Source: Arcobacter sp. | GTDB taxonomy: Bacteria > Campylobacterota > Campylobacteria > Campylobacterales > Sulfurimonadaceae | Direction: 5' to 3' | DNA: 64,000 nucleotides | NCBI GenBank assembly: GCA_024637195.1 | Contig: JAGXFN010000007.1 | Span: 1-64,000 of the forward strand | In this document: positions 46,382 to 55,328 of the stretch, piece by piece | Layout of the letters: each line of letters begins with the position of its first letter | Numbering within the stretch: the stretch's first letter is position 1 | Position numbers and translations under genes: made by a program | Notes under the pieces: model-generated | What the model saw: the letters and a program-made list of their open reading frames with translations, nothing else | Told to the model about the DNA's origin: nothing | Database searches by the model: none

Positions 46382-46660
46382 AGGTGACAAGTATAAATCA
46401 TTTCTATCCTTTTAGCACCAGACGTACCATGGCCTGCGTCAGCTTGGCGACCTGGTACTGCGAGTAGCCGAGAGTGCTATGGCCTCTTTTAGGAAGGCTA
46501 TCACCTCATCCCGGGCGACAAAAGCGCGATAGGAGCTGTATTTGTATTCGTCGAGGGATTTTACCATCTTTGCCTTTAAGGCATTGAACTCTATGTATTT
46601 TATCAAGGAGTAGAGGTCGGCCTCATCGCTGATATACTAGGATTTATATACTTGTCACCT
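46382..46660. mobile_element. 279-bp RAYT-type transposon remnant with terminal inverted repeats
   Basis: Ends 46382-46399 and 46641-46660 are inverted copies of AGGTGACAAGTATA followed by an AAATC tail, differing by a two-base indel. Between them is the decayed end of a REP-associated tyrosine transposase gene. The left end continues outward as TGACCCC on the tsaD side, a motif often seen at such element ends. Only a deletion derivative remains, so it cannot move on its own. Confidence 0.65.
46404..46636 (-). pseudogene. C-terminal fragment of a REP-associated tyrosine transposase
   Basis: On the minus strand a frame reads DEADLYSLIKYIEFNALKAK and then VKSLDEYKYSSYRAF, which matches the C-terminal part of Y1/RAYT transposases (YIExNPxxAxMVxxxxEYxxSSY). 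A frameshift near 46465 moves the reading frame to [20 protein letters not shown] followed by a stop, resembling the helix-turn-helix end of the family. The catalytic N-terminal half with the HUH motif and Tyr is absent. It is a broken remnant bounded by the inverted repeats. Confidence 0.72.
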
Positions 46661-46773
46661 CGCATCTATCCCGCACCTAATATGTGAAGACGCCTAAATT
46701 TAGTTGCCGTAAATTAAAGCTTCATTACAGTTAAGCAGCGTTAATATCAATGTATTACGCAGAAAGTTTGATT

Positions 46774-46802
46774 GCTAACCGGATTAGAACGGTCAGCTTT
46801 TT
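46774..46802 (+). terminator. Intrinsic-terminator-like hairpin in the leader of the acetolactate-synthase gene
   Basis: GCTAACCG and CGGTCAGC (one G-U) enclose an eight-base loop and are followed by TTTTT, the layout of a rho-independent terminator. It sits 65 bases before the ATG, and nothing upstream on this strand needs terminating. It could act as an attenuator if a promoter lies further upstream. Confidence 0.6.
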
Positions 46803-46866
46803 GCATTAGGCTCTGCATCTCTAGTCTCAGCCCCTTATTGATAAAAAGAAAATAAAGGATTTTATT

Positions 46867-48507
46867 ATGAAAGCATCAGATTTATTCGTTAAAGCCTTGG
46901 AAAACGAGGGAGTGGAATATATTTTTGGCATTCCCGGTGAAGAAAACCTGGATTTTTTAAATTCTTTAAAAGACTCTCGTATCAAATTTATTTTAACCCG
47001 TCATGAACAAGGGGCAGGTTTTATGGCGGCTACTTACGGTCGTTTAACAGGAAAAGTCGGCGTGTGTTTGTCCACACTTGGGCCCGGTGCTACCAATCTT
47101 GTGACCCCTGCAGCTTACGCTAACCTTGGCGCTATGCCTATGTTGATAATAACAGGGCAAAAGCCCATTAAAAAAAGCAAACAGGGACGTTTTCAAATCA
47201 TTGACATTGTACAAATGATGCAAGCATTGACTAAATACAGCAAGCAAGTGGTTGATGGCAATAATATTGCGAGCATGGTAAGAGAAAGTTTTAACATAGC
47301 GCGGGCAGAACGTCCTGGTGCGGTACACATAGAACTGCCCGAAGATATTGCCCGAGAAGATGTCAGCGCAAAGCTTTTTCATGTTTATCATCACCGCTAT
47401 CCCGTTGCCGATGCCTACAGTTTAAATGACGCACTTGAGATGATCCATAAGGCAAAGATGCCCTTGGTCTTAATCGGTGCCGGCGCTAACCGCACACGCA
47501 TTTGCACAACAATCAAAGATTTTATAGACAAATCAGGCATTCCATTTTTTATGACCCAAATGGGAAAAGGCGTGGTGGATGAATTTCATCCCTTGTACTT
47601 GGGTACAGCAGCCTTGTCCGACAATGATTACTTGCACTGTGCTATTGACAAAGCAGATTTAATCATCAATATCGGTCATGATGTTATTGAGAAACCCCCT
47701 TTTATCATGCACAAGGACAGTGCAAAAGTCATCCATGTTAATTTTATCGCTTCTTCTGTTGATGGTACTTATTTTCCACAGTTAGATCTCTTGGGCGACA
47801 TCGCTTCAAATATCTTTTCGCTGACACAATTAATCAAAAAACAAGAACATTGGAATTTTGAGTATTTTATGCGCATTATTGATGAATCGCAACAGCACAT
47901 TAAAAAGTATTTCAAAGATGAGCGTTTTCCGATACTTCCGCAAAGAGCGCTCAAAGACATCAGAGATGCTTTGCCCCGTGACGGCATCGTAAGCCTCGAT
48001 AATGGCATTTACAAAATCTGGTTTGCCCGAAATTATAAATGTTTTGAGCCTAATACTCTGCTTCTGGACAATGCTCTAGCCAGTATGGGCGCAGGGTTAT
48101 CCTCTGCGATGGCAGCTAAAATACTTAATCCTGATAAAAAAGTCATTGCAGTTTGTGGTGATGGCGGTTTTATGATGAACTCTCAAGAACTTGAAACGGC
48201 CATGCGTCTCAAACTTGACCTTGTTGTTATTATTTTAAATGACAGTGCTTACGGTATGATAAAATGGAAGCAAGAAGGTATGGGGTTTGAAAATTTCGCG
48301 CTGGATTATAATAATCCTGATTTTATTCAATACGCTCAAGCTTACGGCGCTGTCGGACATCGGCCAAAGTCATGTGACGAGTTCGTAAAAATCTTGGAAG
48401 AAGCCCTTGGCAGCAAAGGTGTTCATCTTATTGATTTGGCCGTTGATTACAGTTTAAATCATAAAATTTTGAATGAACTCTTAAAAAACAAAGCGTGTTT
48501 AATATAG
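46867..48507 (+). CDS. Acetolactate-synthase-like ThDP enzyme (AlsS/IlvB type)
   Basis: 546 residues with the three ThDP domains. The catalytic glutamate is in FILTRHEQGAGFMA, and the ThDP/Mg motif GDGGFMMNSQELETAMRL...LND is near residue 440. No small regulatory subunit gene follows, so this is a stand-alone (catabolic-type or other) enzyme rather than the branched-chain IlvBN. It pairs with an aldehyde dehydrogenase 36 bases downstream; together they may act on a C2-C4 carbonyl. The substrate cannot be settled from sequence. Bases around it look more AT-rich than the neighbours. Confidence 0.83.
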   Translation: MKASDLFVKALENEGVEYIFGIPGEENLDFLNSLKDSRIKFILTRHEQGAGFMAATYGRLTGKVGVCLSTLGPGATNLVTPAAYANLGAMPMLIITGQKPIKKSKQGRFQIIDIVQMMQALTKYSKQVVDGNNIASMVRESFNIARAERPGAVHIELPEDIAREDVSAKLFHVYHHRYPVADAYSLNDALEMIHKAKMPLVLIGAGANRTRICTTIKDFIDKSGIPFFMTQMGKGVVDEFHPLYLGTAALSDNDYLHCAIDKADLIINIGHDVIEKPPFIMHKDSAKVIHVNFIASSVDGTYFPQLDLLGDIASNIFSLTQLIKKQEHWNFEYFMRIIDESQQHIKKYFKDERFPILPQRALKDIRDALPRDGIVSLDNGIYKIWFARNYKCFEPNTLLLDNALASMGAGLSSAMAAKILNPDKKVIAVCGDGGFMMNSQELETAMRLKLDLVVIILNDSAYGMIKWKQEGMGFENFALDYNNPDFIQYAQAYGAVGHRPKSCDEFVKILEEALGSKGVHLIDLAVDYSLNHKILNELLKNKACLI

Positions 48508-48543
48508 AATATCAACTCGAAACTCAACAATTGTAAGGAATAT

Positions 48544-49938
48544 ATGATGGATTCAATCACAGTAAGATCGCCTTTTGACGGACGAGAATTAGCACAGATC
48601 AAGGTTTCAGATATTGCCGATGTGGATAAAGCCTTAGACCTTGCACGCGATGTTTATGAAAACCAAGACAAATGGCTAGCCAAATATGAGCGTGTGGCTA
48701 TTTTGGAAAAAACAGTTCAGATTATGAGCTCCCGCATTGAAGAGCTCACCCTTATTGCTGCGAGCGAAGGGGGAAAACCCTACATAGATTCCAAAGTTGA
48801 AGTTGAACGCGCTATAAACGGCGTGAAACTGGCCATTGAGCACATGGGTGTTTTTGAGGGCAAAGAAATAGCTATGGGACATACAAAAAGTTCGGCTAAC
48901 CGAATCGCATACACGATGAAAGAGCCTATTGGCGTAGTCGCTGCGATTTCTGCTTTTAATCACCCCCTAAATCTTGCCGTGCACCAAACGGTCCCTGCTA
49001 TTGCCGTAGGTTCACCGGTGATCATAAAACCATCTGAAACAACACCTATGTCAGCGATCAATTTTGTAGAGATCTTGTACGAAGCAGGTTTGCCAAGACC
49101 CTGGTGTCAGGTTCTTGTCTGTCATAGAGAAGCGGCGCAATATTTGGCGACAAGTCCTAAAATAGATTATTTGACCTTTATAGGTTCAAGCGCGGTAGGC
49201 TGGTACTTAAATTCGCAAGTTGCACCCGGGACACGTGTTGGCCTGGAACATGGCGGAGTCGCTCCCGTTATTGTAGAACCTGATGCAAATATGCAGGAGC
49301 TTATACCTGCTTTGGCTAAGGGCGGTTTTTATCATGCGGGTCAGGTCTGCGTTTCTGTGCAACGAATTTATGCTCATGAAAGTGTTTGTGATGAAGTCGG
49401 TCAAAAGCTTGCCGAGGCTGCCAAAAAACTCATTGTCGGTGATCCGCTGGATCCTAAAACAGAGATCGGACCGCTCATAACACACAAAGAAGTAGATAGA
49501 GTAGAATCCTGGGTAAATGAAGCCGTAGAAGGCGGAGCAAAAGTTTTGTGCGGGGGCAAACGCATTTCTGAGAGCTGTTTTGAAGCGACAATCCTGTTGA
49601 ACCCGGCGCCTGATGCCAAAGTCAGTCAGGCAGAAGTATTTGGCCCGGTAGTCTGCATCTACAGTTACTCTGATATTCACGAAGCCTTTAAGTCCGCAAA
49701 CAGTTTGGCTTTTTCATTTCAAGCGGCTGTCTTTACGAAAAACATTGACACGGCTTTGCTTGCGGTCAAACGTTTAAATGCAACGGCTGTCATGGTCAAC
49801 GATCACACCGCCTTCAGAGTAGACTGGATGCCTTTTGGCGGAGCTAAAGCTTCCGGTCTCGGCATGGGTGGAATCCCCTACTCTATGCACGAAATGAGTC
49901 AAGAAAAACTGATGGTGATCAAGTCTTCTGTTTTATAA
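48544..49938 (+). CDS. NAD(P)-dependent aldehyde dehydrogenase
   Basis: 464 residues of the ALDH superfamily. The catalytic cysteine is in HAGQVCVSVQR, the general base in the LEHGGVAPVIV region, and AAISAFNHPLNLAVHQ and EVFGPVV are cofactor/fold motifs. It resembles lactaldehyde or non-phosphorylating glyceraldehyde-3-phosphate dehydrogenases but has no decisive residue I could check. It shares an operon with the ThDP enzyme, and a terminator-like hairpin follows. The pairing suggests a dedicated small-aldehyde route. Confidence 0.86.
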   Translation: MMDSITVRSPFDGRELAQIKVSDIADVDKALDLARDVYENQDKWLAKYERVAILEKTVQIMSSRIEELTLIAASEGGKPYIDSKVEVERAINGVKLAIEHMGVFEGKEIAMGHTKSSANRIAYTMKEPIGVVAAISAFNHPLNLAVHQTVPAIAVGSPVIIKPSETTPMSAINFVEILYEAGLPRPWCQVLVCHREAAQYLATSPKIDYLTFIGSSAVGWYLNSQVAPGTRVGLEHGGVAPVIVEPDANMQELIPALAKGGFYHAGQVCVSVQRIYAHESVCDEVGQKLAEAAKKLIVGDPLDPKTEIGPLITHKEVDRVESWVNEAVEGGAKVLCGGKRISESCFEATILLNPAPDAKVSQAEVFGPVVCIYSYSDIHEAFKSANSLAFSFQAAVFTKNIDTALLAVKRLNATAVMVNDHTAFRVDWMPFGGAKASGLGMGGIPYSMHEMSQEKLMVIKSSVL

Positions 49939-50055
49939 AAAGATGCACTCAAATTATACTGGCCTGTCAGCCTTTAAAGATTTCCATACGAGGAACTCTC
50001 CTCGTACACCTTGCAACAGATACTAGATATCTAACACCCTAAAGAAGACCGGCCC

Positions 50056-50077
50056 AAAACCCGCCTGCGGTTTTTTT
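50056..50077 (+). terminator. Terminator-like hairpin after the aldehyde dehydrogenase
   Basis: AAAAC-CCG, CCTG, CGG and seven T residues form a short GC stem extended by A-T pairs, ending with a T run. It lies 118 bases after the ALDH stop in an otherwise empty 150-base gap before the convergent hydrolase gene. Confidence 0.5.
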
Positions 50078-50088
50078 AGTGGCACACT

Positions 50089-50625
50089 TTAGGTGTTTTT
50101 CACCCACTCCAGCACCCAGGGCCACTCTCCGTAACCACTCTCGGCATTGATATGCCCGCCGTTTTCGATCCGTTTCATCGGAACTTCCAAGGCCTGCTGC
50201 AAAGCCAGGGCTTCGTCTTGGGTGAGATAAGGGTCGTTTGTCGAGGTGACCATCAGCACCTCTTTGGCAAAGAGCTTTTTCGGTATCGGTGCGGGAAAAA
50301 ATGTTTTGATCGTATCCAGCTTCAGATCAAGCCGCGGAGGCGAGACCATCAGCAGACGTTTCACCGCCGAGATCTCCCCCTCTTCACACAGATGCAGCCA
50401 GAGGGTATTGGCCATAGAGTGGCAGATGACGGTGTCGGGTTTGAAATCCGTGAGGATTTCCTTCACCTGTTTCACCCATCGGTTTTTGCTCGGAAAATGA
50501 GAATTGTCAAGAAGCGGAAAAACGATCTGACCATAGTCTTTGGCGATCTCTCCCGCCAGCCAGGACTGCCAGTGAGGATAATCGCTTCCGCCCCAGCCGT
50601 GCAGGATCAGTACCTTGTCTTTCAT
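50089..50625 (-). CDS. RBBP9/YdeN-family alpha/beta hydrolase
   Basis: 178 residues. The start VLILHGWGGSDYPHWQSWL, the nucleophile region VICHSMANTLWLHL (Ser in a G/C-H-S-M elbow) and the terminal NGGHINAESGYGEW histidine block match the RBBP9/YdeN serine hydrolases. Their natural substrates are unknown. It follows dxr by three bases, so it is probably expressed with dxr and cdsA, but no role in isoprenoid synthesis is implied. Confidence 0.86.
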   Translation of the reverse strand: MKDKVLILHGWGGSDYPHWQSWLAGEIAKDYGQIVFPLLDNSHFPSKNRWVKQVKEILTDFKPDTVICHSMANTLWLHLCEEGEISAVKRLLMVSPPRLDLKLDTIKTFFPAPIPKKLFAKEVLMVTSTNDPYLTQDEALALQQALEVPMKRIENGGHINAESGYGEWPWVLEWVKNT

Positions 50626-50628
50626 CTT

Positions 50629-51711
50629 TTACGCTCCTAAACTGACATAACGGCGGACCTCCTGGTCCATCTCGAAGAGCTCATCGAGACTCGCCGCCTC
50701 TTCATCAAAATGATGAAAGGCGGTGATGATCTTTTTTGAGATCTCCATAAAGCCGATCTTTCCTTCAATGAAAAGCCCGATGGCGGCTTCGTTGGCGGCA
50801 TTGATGACAAGGCCGCGTTTGGGGTGGCTCAGCAACTCTTCTTTGATCTCCCAGACAGGGTAGCGCTCACGCTTTATCTCTCTAAACTCCAGCGAGCCGA
50901 CTTCGACCAGATTGACAGGTTTTAATATCTGCTCCTCTACCTTGCCCAAAAGTGCGTAGGCGATAGGCAGTTTCATGTCGGCATGGGCGAAATGCGCCGT
51001 TGTGGAACCGTCTTTGAAGTCGATAAGTGCATGTATGATCGACTTTGTCTCAATGACTGCGTCATACTCTCCCTTGCCGAAAAGCCATCGGGCCTCAAGA
51101 AGTTCAAACATCTTGTTGACCATCGTGGCGGAGTCAATCGTGATCTTCTGTCCCATGGACCAGTTGGGGTGCTTTAGCGCATCCTCCAGACGCGCATGCT
51201 GAAGCTTTTCCAGGTCCCAGTCTCTAAAAGCACCTCCGCTGGCGGTGATCGTCATCTTTGAATGAGCGCGCTTTTCGTTTAGAAGATACCAGAGGCCGAA
51301 GTGCTCGCTGTCTATGGGCTGTATCTTTGTCGTGTCGATAAATGCTCCGGCGGCCACCAAAGACTCTTTGTTGGCCAGAGCGACCCGTTTTCCGCACTCT
51401 ATCGCCTTTAGTGTCGGGCGCAATCCCAGAAAACCGACAAGCGCGTTGATGACGAGACGGCTCTGCGAACTCTCTATCGCTTCCAAGATTCCCTCTTCTC
51501 CGCAGAGCACCTTTGAATGCTTCACACGGACAAGATCTTCTCTGCGTTCTACGACGACAAGGCGCGGAGAGAATTCCCTGATCTGCTGATTCAGGAGTTC
51601 TATACTTCTTCCCGCGACGAGTACATCTATGTTGAGATTAAAACGTCGTGCGATCGCCAGAGCATTAACGCCTATTGAGCCTGTTGAACCAAGAAGTATC
51701 AATTTAGACAA
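50629..51711 (-). CDS. dxr: 1-deoxy-D-xylulose 5-phosphate reductoisomerase
   Basis: 360 residues. NADPH motif LGSTGSIGVNAL at residues 7-18, then NKESLVAAG, DSEHFGLWYLL and the metal-binding SGGAF segment; the flexible loop before PNWSMGQKITIDSATM is present. It makes 2-C-methylerythritol 4-phosphate in the MEP isoprenoid pathway. The start is TTG at 51711 and overlaps the cdsA stop by eight bases, so the genes are translationally coupled. Confidence 0.95.
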   Translation of the reverse strand: MSKLILLGSTGSIGVNALAIARRFNLNIDVLVAGRSIELLNQQIREFSPRLVVVERREDLVRVKHSKVLCGEEGILEAIESSQSRLVINALVGFLGLRPTLKAIECGKRVALANKESLVAAGAFIDTTKIQPIDSEHFGLWYLLNEKRAHSKMTITASGGAFRDWDLEKLQHARLEDALKHPNWSMGQKITIDSATMVNKMFELLEARWLFGKGEYDAVIETKSIIHALIDFKDGSTTAHFAHADMKLPIAYALLGKVEEQILKPVNLVEVGSLEFREIKRERYPVWEIKEELLSHPKRGLVINAANEAAIGLFIEGKIGFMEISKKIITAFHHFDEEAASLDELFEMDQEVRRYVSLGA

Positions 51712-52468
51712 GTCCTCTCAGCAAAACCAGCATAATGATGACCGAAAAGAGATAGCCGTCCACACGGTCGAGTATCCCGCCGTGTCCTGGCAAAATATCA
51801 CCGCTGTCTTTGACATTGGCTTTTCGCTTGAGATAGGACTCAAACAGGTCACCAAATACTGCGGCTACAGAAGAAAGAAGAGAGATCACAATGGCTTTGT
51901 CGATATCAACAAAATTGACGCCGATAAAGAAGCCTAAGAGAGTAGCGATGACAACCCCGCCGATAACACCTTCGAGTGTCTTGTTTGGCGATGTCTCACA
52001 AAACTTTGTCTTGCCTATGCTTTTACCGACAAAATACGCGCCCACATCCGTTCCTGCTACGATGACAAGCAGCCAAAAGAGTGCGATCACGCCGTATTCG
52101 TTGTAAAGGGTCAGCATAAACAGAAACCCCGCTGTCGGGTAGATAAACGGGTAGAAGTACTTGAACTTCAATTCTTGGGTATAGGCCAGAACCGAGGCGA
52201 AGACAACCGCCGCGATAAAAAAGAGGTCATCGGGGTAGGGGTAAAACCCTGCCACCAGCCACAAGATGGCCGCATACGCATAGAGGGTGTTGTTTTCGAT
52301 ACCGAAAAGCTTATTTGCCTCATAAAACGCGAGCAGATAGAGTCCCCCAAAGACCAGCCACATTAGAAAAAAATTATCAATCCAACCGATTACGATAACC
52401 GCTGCAAGCAACGCCAAACCTGTTGTTATCCGCTGCGGGTCTATCCCCTTGTCTTCAAGCCACTGCAT
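51704..52468 (-). CDS. cdsA: Phosphatidate cytidylyltransferase
   Basis: 254 residues with about eight membrane helices and the CdsA signature near the C-terminus (SYLKRKANVKDSG...PGHGGILDRVDGY). It makes CDP-diacylglycerol from phosphatidic acid, the branch point for phospholipids. It is the first gene of the cdsA-dxr-hydrolase unit, with AGAAGGA before the ATG. The order cdsA-dxr is common in this phylum. Confidence 0.94.
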   Translation of the reverse strand: MQWLEDKGIDPQRITTGLALLAAVIVIGWIDNFFLMWLVFGGLYLLAFYEANKLFGIENNTLYAYAAILWLVAGFYPYPDDLFFIAAVVFASVLAYTQELKFKYFYPFIYPTAGFLFMLTLYNEYGVIALFWLLVIVAGTDVGAYFVGKSIGKTKFCETSPNKTLEGVIGGVVIATLLGFFIGVNFVDIDKAIVISLLSSVAAVFGDLFESYLKRKANVKDSGDILPGHGGILDRVDGYLFSVIIMLVLLRGLV

Positions 52469-52649
52469 TACAATCCTTCTAAAAATATTATTGACATATT
52501 ATATCCTAAGATGAAAGGCTCTATGGCAAAAGCGCGCCATTCAATTCTCCCCTGTGTACATCTTCTTAGTTTTAGATCTGCCCTTTAGAAAGTTCACAAA
52601 CTCCTTCTGCTATAATTGCGCAATATTTTTTAGCCCTTCAGGAGAGCAG

Positions 52650-53645
52650 ATGAGCCAGATCTCATACAAAGACGCCGGTGTTGATATAGATGCAGGTAAC
52701 AGTTTCGTTGAAAATATCAAACCGCTTGTAAAAGCAACGTTCACGCCGCATGTTTTAGGCGGGATCGGATCATTTGCCGGCGCATATGAGCTCCCTACCG
52801 GCTACAAAGAGCCTGTAATGCTCGCTGCGACTGACGGTGTCGGAACAAAGCTCAAGCTTGCCATCGACAGCGGGAACCACTCCACCGTTGGCATCGACCT
52901 CGTTGCCATGTGTGTCAATGACTTGATCTGCAACTTCGGAACACCTTCATTCTTCTTAGACTACTACGCAACAGGAAAGCTTGATGTCGCTGCAGCAACA
53001 AGTGTTGTGGCCGGTATCGCAGAAGGGTGCAAGCAGGCTGAGTGCTCGCTCATCGGCGGCGAGACGGCGGAGATGCCGGGGATGTACTCTGAGGATGATT
53101 ATGATCTGGCCGGTTTTGCTGTCGGCGTAGCAGAAAAGAGCGAACTGGACCGTGTCTCTTTAGTCAAAGAGGGCGATGTTTTGATCGCCCTTCCAAGCAG
53201 CGGCTTCCACTCAAACGGCTTTTCGCTTGTGCGCAAGGTCCTTTTCGAGAAACTGGGTATGAAGTTTGATGACGATTTCAACGGCCGCCCGCTGATCGAT
53301 GTCCTGCTTGAACCGACACGTATTTATGTCAAACTCTTCAAGGCGCTCAAAGAGAACATCGTTGCTATGGCTCACATCACCGGCGGCGGGATCGTAGAAA
53401 ACCTTCCGCGCGTCCTTCCTGATCATCTTTATGCAGATGTTGAAAAGGCGTCCATCCGTCCGCTTCCGATCTTCGAGCTTTTGAAAGAGCATGTCGGTGA
53501 GACAGAGATGTACCGTGCCTTCAATATGGGTGTGGGAATGGTACTTGTCGTGCGTCCTGAAAATGTGGCTGCGATCCTTGAGGGAAGCGACGGCTATCTC
53601 ATCGGAACGGTCAAAACCGGCGAGAAGTGCGTCAAGCTCTCCTGA
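52650..53645 (+). CDS. purM: Phosphoribosylformylglycinamidine cyclo-ligase (AIRS)
   Basis: 331 residues from ATG 52650, chosen because AGGAGA lies four bases upstream; the frame opens earlier at 52554 without a site, with a non-conserved extension. Conserved segments include [21 protein letters not shown], the MCVNDL block and [10 protein letters not shown]. It performs the fifth step of purine synthesis. It is divergent from cdsA and followed by the HDOD gene after 77 bases. Confidence 0.95.
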   Translation: MSQISYKDAGVDIDAGNSFVENIKPLVKATFTPHVLGGIGSFAGAYELPTGYKEPVMLAATDGVGTKLKLAIDSGNHSTVGIDLVAMCVNDLICNFGTPSFFLDYYATGKLDVAAATSVVAGIAEGCKQAECSLIGGETAEMPGMYSEDDYDLAGFAVGVAEKSELDRVSLVKEGDVLIALPSSGFHSNGFSLVRKVLFEKLGMKFDDDFNGRPLIDVLLEPTRIYVKLFKALKENIVAMAHITGGGIVENLPRVLPDHLYADVEKASIRPLPIFELLKEHVGETEMYRAFNMGVGMVLVVRPENVAAILEGSDGYLIGTVKTGEKCVKLS

Positions 53646-53722
53646 GCCATATAAAACGTCTCGCCATAAAAAGCCTTTTGTGCGCTTTTATTTCTCAAAA
53701 ATTTTATTTAAAGCTGAGCTAA

Positions 53723-55303
53723 ATGAAGCGTGAACTTTTAGAGATTTTTACTGAGCGGCTTTATGCGGACCTTCCTCTGATCCGTGAACAGATTGCTTTG
53801 CTTCAGACAGAACAAGCAGAGGCGACCGCCAAACTTTTCCGCAGCTTTCATAACTATAAAGCATCCGCCTTCTATCTTGGACTTGATGAGTTTCACGCCC
53901 TGGCATCCACTGGTGAAAATATTTTAAATTCTCTGCGGCTTAGTCCGGACCGAGTCAGCGAATACGATCTGAAATGGTTTCAATCCAGCCTTATACAAAT
54001 GCAGACATGGTGTCAGCAGCTCTACACCAACACGCCCCTCTCTACCACCAACACGACACTCGCTTCAAACATCAGCATACTCAACGACTACACAAAGACT
54101 TCAGAGGTGATGCAGGGACTGAGCCTGCTCTATGCCGACTACAACACCGTCCGGGCCTCGGCACTTAAGGCGCCGCTTAGCCATGTCTTCAAAAAAGTGC
54201 AGACAACGGACTCTCTTGATGCACTCAAAGCATCGCTTGCCAACGGCAGTATCGATATCGTCATCTTGAATCTGCAAGAAGAGTCCGTTGAAACAGCCAT
54301 GCAGCTGCTTGCATTAAAACCCGACATCGCGCTTATTACGGCGGTTCCTCAGCTGCGTCTGCATCAAAAATCTCGTCTTCTCTTCAAAGGACTGGTCTAC
54401 CTCATTCCTTCGCCGATCAAATCAAGCGATCTCAAACGCCAGCTCCACAATCTGGTGACCTCTCATTTTTCGAAGGTCCACACGCTGCTTACGCATAAAA
54501 AAATCTATAACTTCATCCAAGGCCTTGACCCCCTTCCCAGTTCTGTAAAGAAGATATCACGCCTTTGTGAAGATCCCGAAAGCTCCATCAAAGAGATCAT
54601 CACTACGATCGAATCAGATGCGATCACAACCGCCAATATACTGCATGCGGCCGCTTCCCCAATCTACGGACTTGAAAATACTTCATCCTTGGAAAAAGCC
54701 GCCACAGCCTTTGGCAAACGCTTGATTAAAGTCCTTGTCCTCAGTGATCTGGCCTACTCGCTGGGAAGCTTAAAGCTCGAGGCTTACAGCATCAACGAGG
54801 AGCAGTTTAAACACTCCTCGGCGCTGCGATTGGCTCTTATGAACAGCTGGTACTCCCGCGTCAACTTCGAAGACCTCAACATTCTCAGCACCTCCGCCAT
54901 CCTGGGCAATCTCGGACAGATCCTGATCAACAAAGAACTTCTTGACGCAGGTCTTTTAGAGGCATTCAAGAGCGCTTCAGCCGCAGAAGGTTTTTCGGCT
55001 GCTGAAGTGAAGCTGCTTAGGACTAGCACGTCCTTTGTGAGTGCCGATATTTTGGAGTTTTGGACTCTGGAGCGCGAATTGATCGATGCCATCCGCTATA
55101 GCGACTCGCCGTTTAACGCACCAAACAAACGCATAAGCACACTCGCCTGCGCAAATGCTGTGGTCTATCAGATGGTGACGCCGAAGGGGGAGTTGTTAAC
55201 GAGTATTCCGCAAAGTGTTGTGCATCTGATGAAAAGAGCAGAACTCGATCTAAGCCTGCTTGAAGAAGCCCTGATACTCCTGCAAAAGCGAATACAGCAC
55301 TAA
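53723..55303 (+). CDS. Hpt-pseudoreceiver-HDOD signalling protein
   Basis: 526 residues. Residues about 1-100 look like a histidine phosphotransfer domain with His43 in SFHNYKASA. Residues about 150-245 look like a receiver domain, but the phospho-acceptor position in IDIVILNLQ is Asn183 instead of Asp, while the lysine in PSPIKSSDL is kept. Residues about 265-470 form an HDOD domain (LPSSVKKISRL, then IESDAITTANILHAA). HDOD proteins act in signalling and regulation, partners unknown. The stop lies in a bidirectional terminator. Confidence 0.78.
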   Translation: MKRELLEIFTERLYADLPLIREQIALLQTEQAEATAKLFRSFHNYKASAFYLGLDEFHALASTGENILNSLRLSPDRVSEYDLKWFQSSLIQMQTWCQQLYTNTPLSTTNTTLASNISILNDYTKTSEVMQGLSLLYADYNTVRASALKAPLSHVFKKVQTTDSLDALKASLANGSIDIVILNLQEESVETAMQLLALKPDIALITAVPQLRLHQKSRLLFKGLVYLIPSPIKSSDLKRQLHNLVTSHFSKVHTLLTHKKIYNFIQGLDPLPSSVKKISRLCEDPESSIKEIITTIESDAITTANILHAAASPIYGLENTSSLEKAATAFGKRLIKVLVLSDLAYSLGSLKLEAYSINEEQFKHSSALRLALMNSWYSRVNFEDLNILSTSAILGNLGQILINKELLDAGLLEAFKSASAAEGFSAAEVKLLRTSTSFVSADILEFWTLERELIDAIRYSDSPFNAPNKRISTLACANAVVYQMVTPKGELLTSIPQSVVHLMKRAELDLSLLEEALILLQKRIQH

Positions 55304-55328
55304 AAAGAGCCTAAAAAAAGCTCTTTTT
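55302..55328. terminator. Bidirectional terminator between the HDOD gene and ccoG
   Basis: AAAAAGAGC and GCTCTTTTT form a perfect nine-base stem with a nine-base A-rich loop, giving a U run on both strands. It overlaps the HDOD stop codon and the last bases of ccoG, and serves the two convergent transcripts. Confidence 0.85.

Noticed and set aside
52554-52649. N-terminal extension of purM
   Set aside because: The extra 32 residues are not conserved in PurM, and the AGGAGA site belongs to the ATG at 52650.
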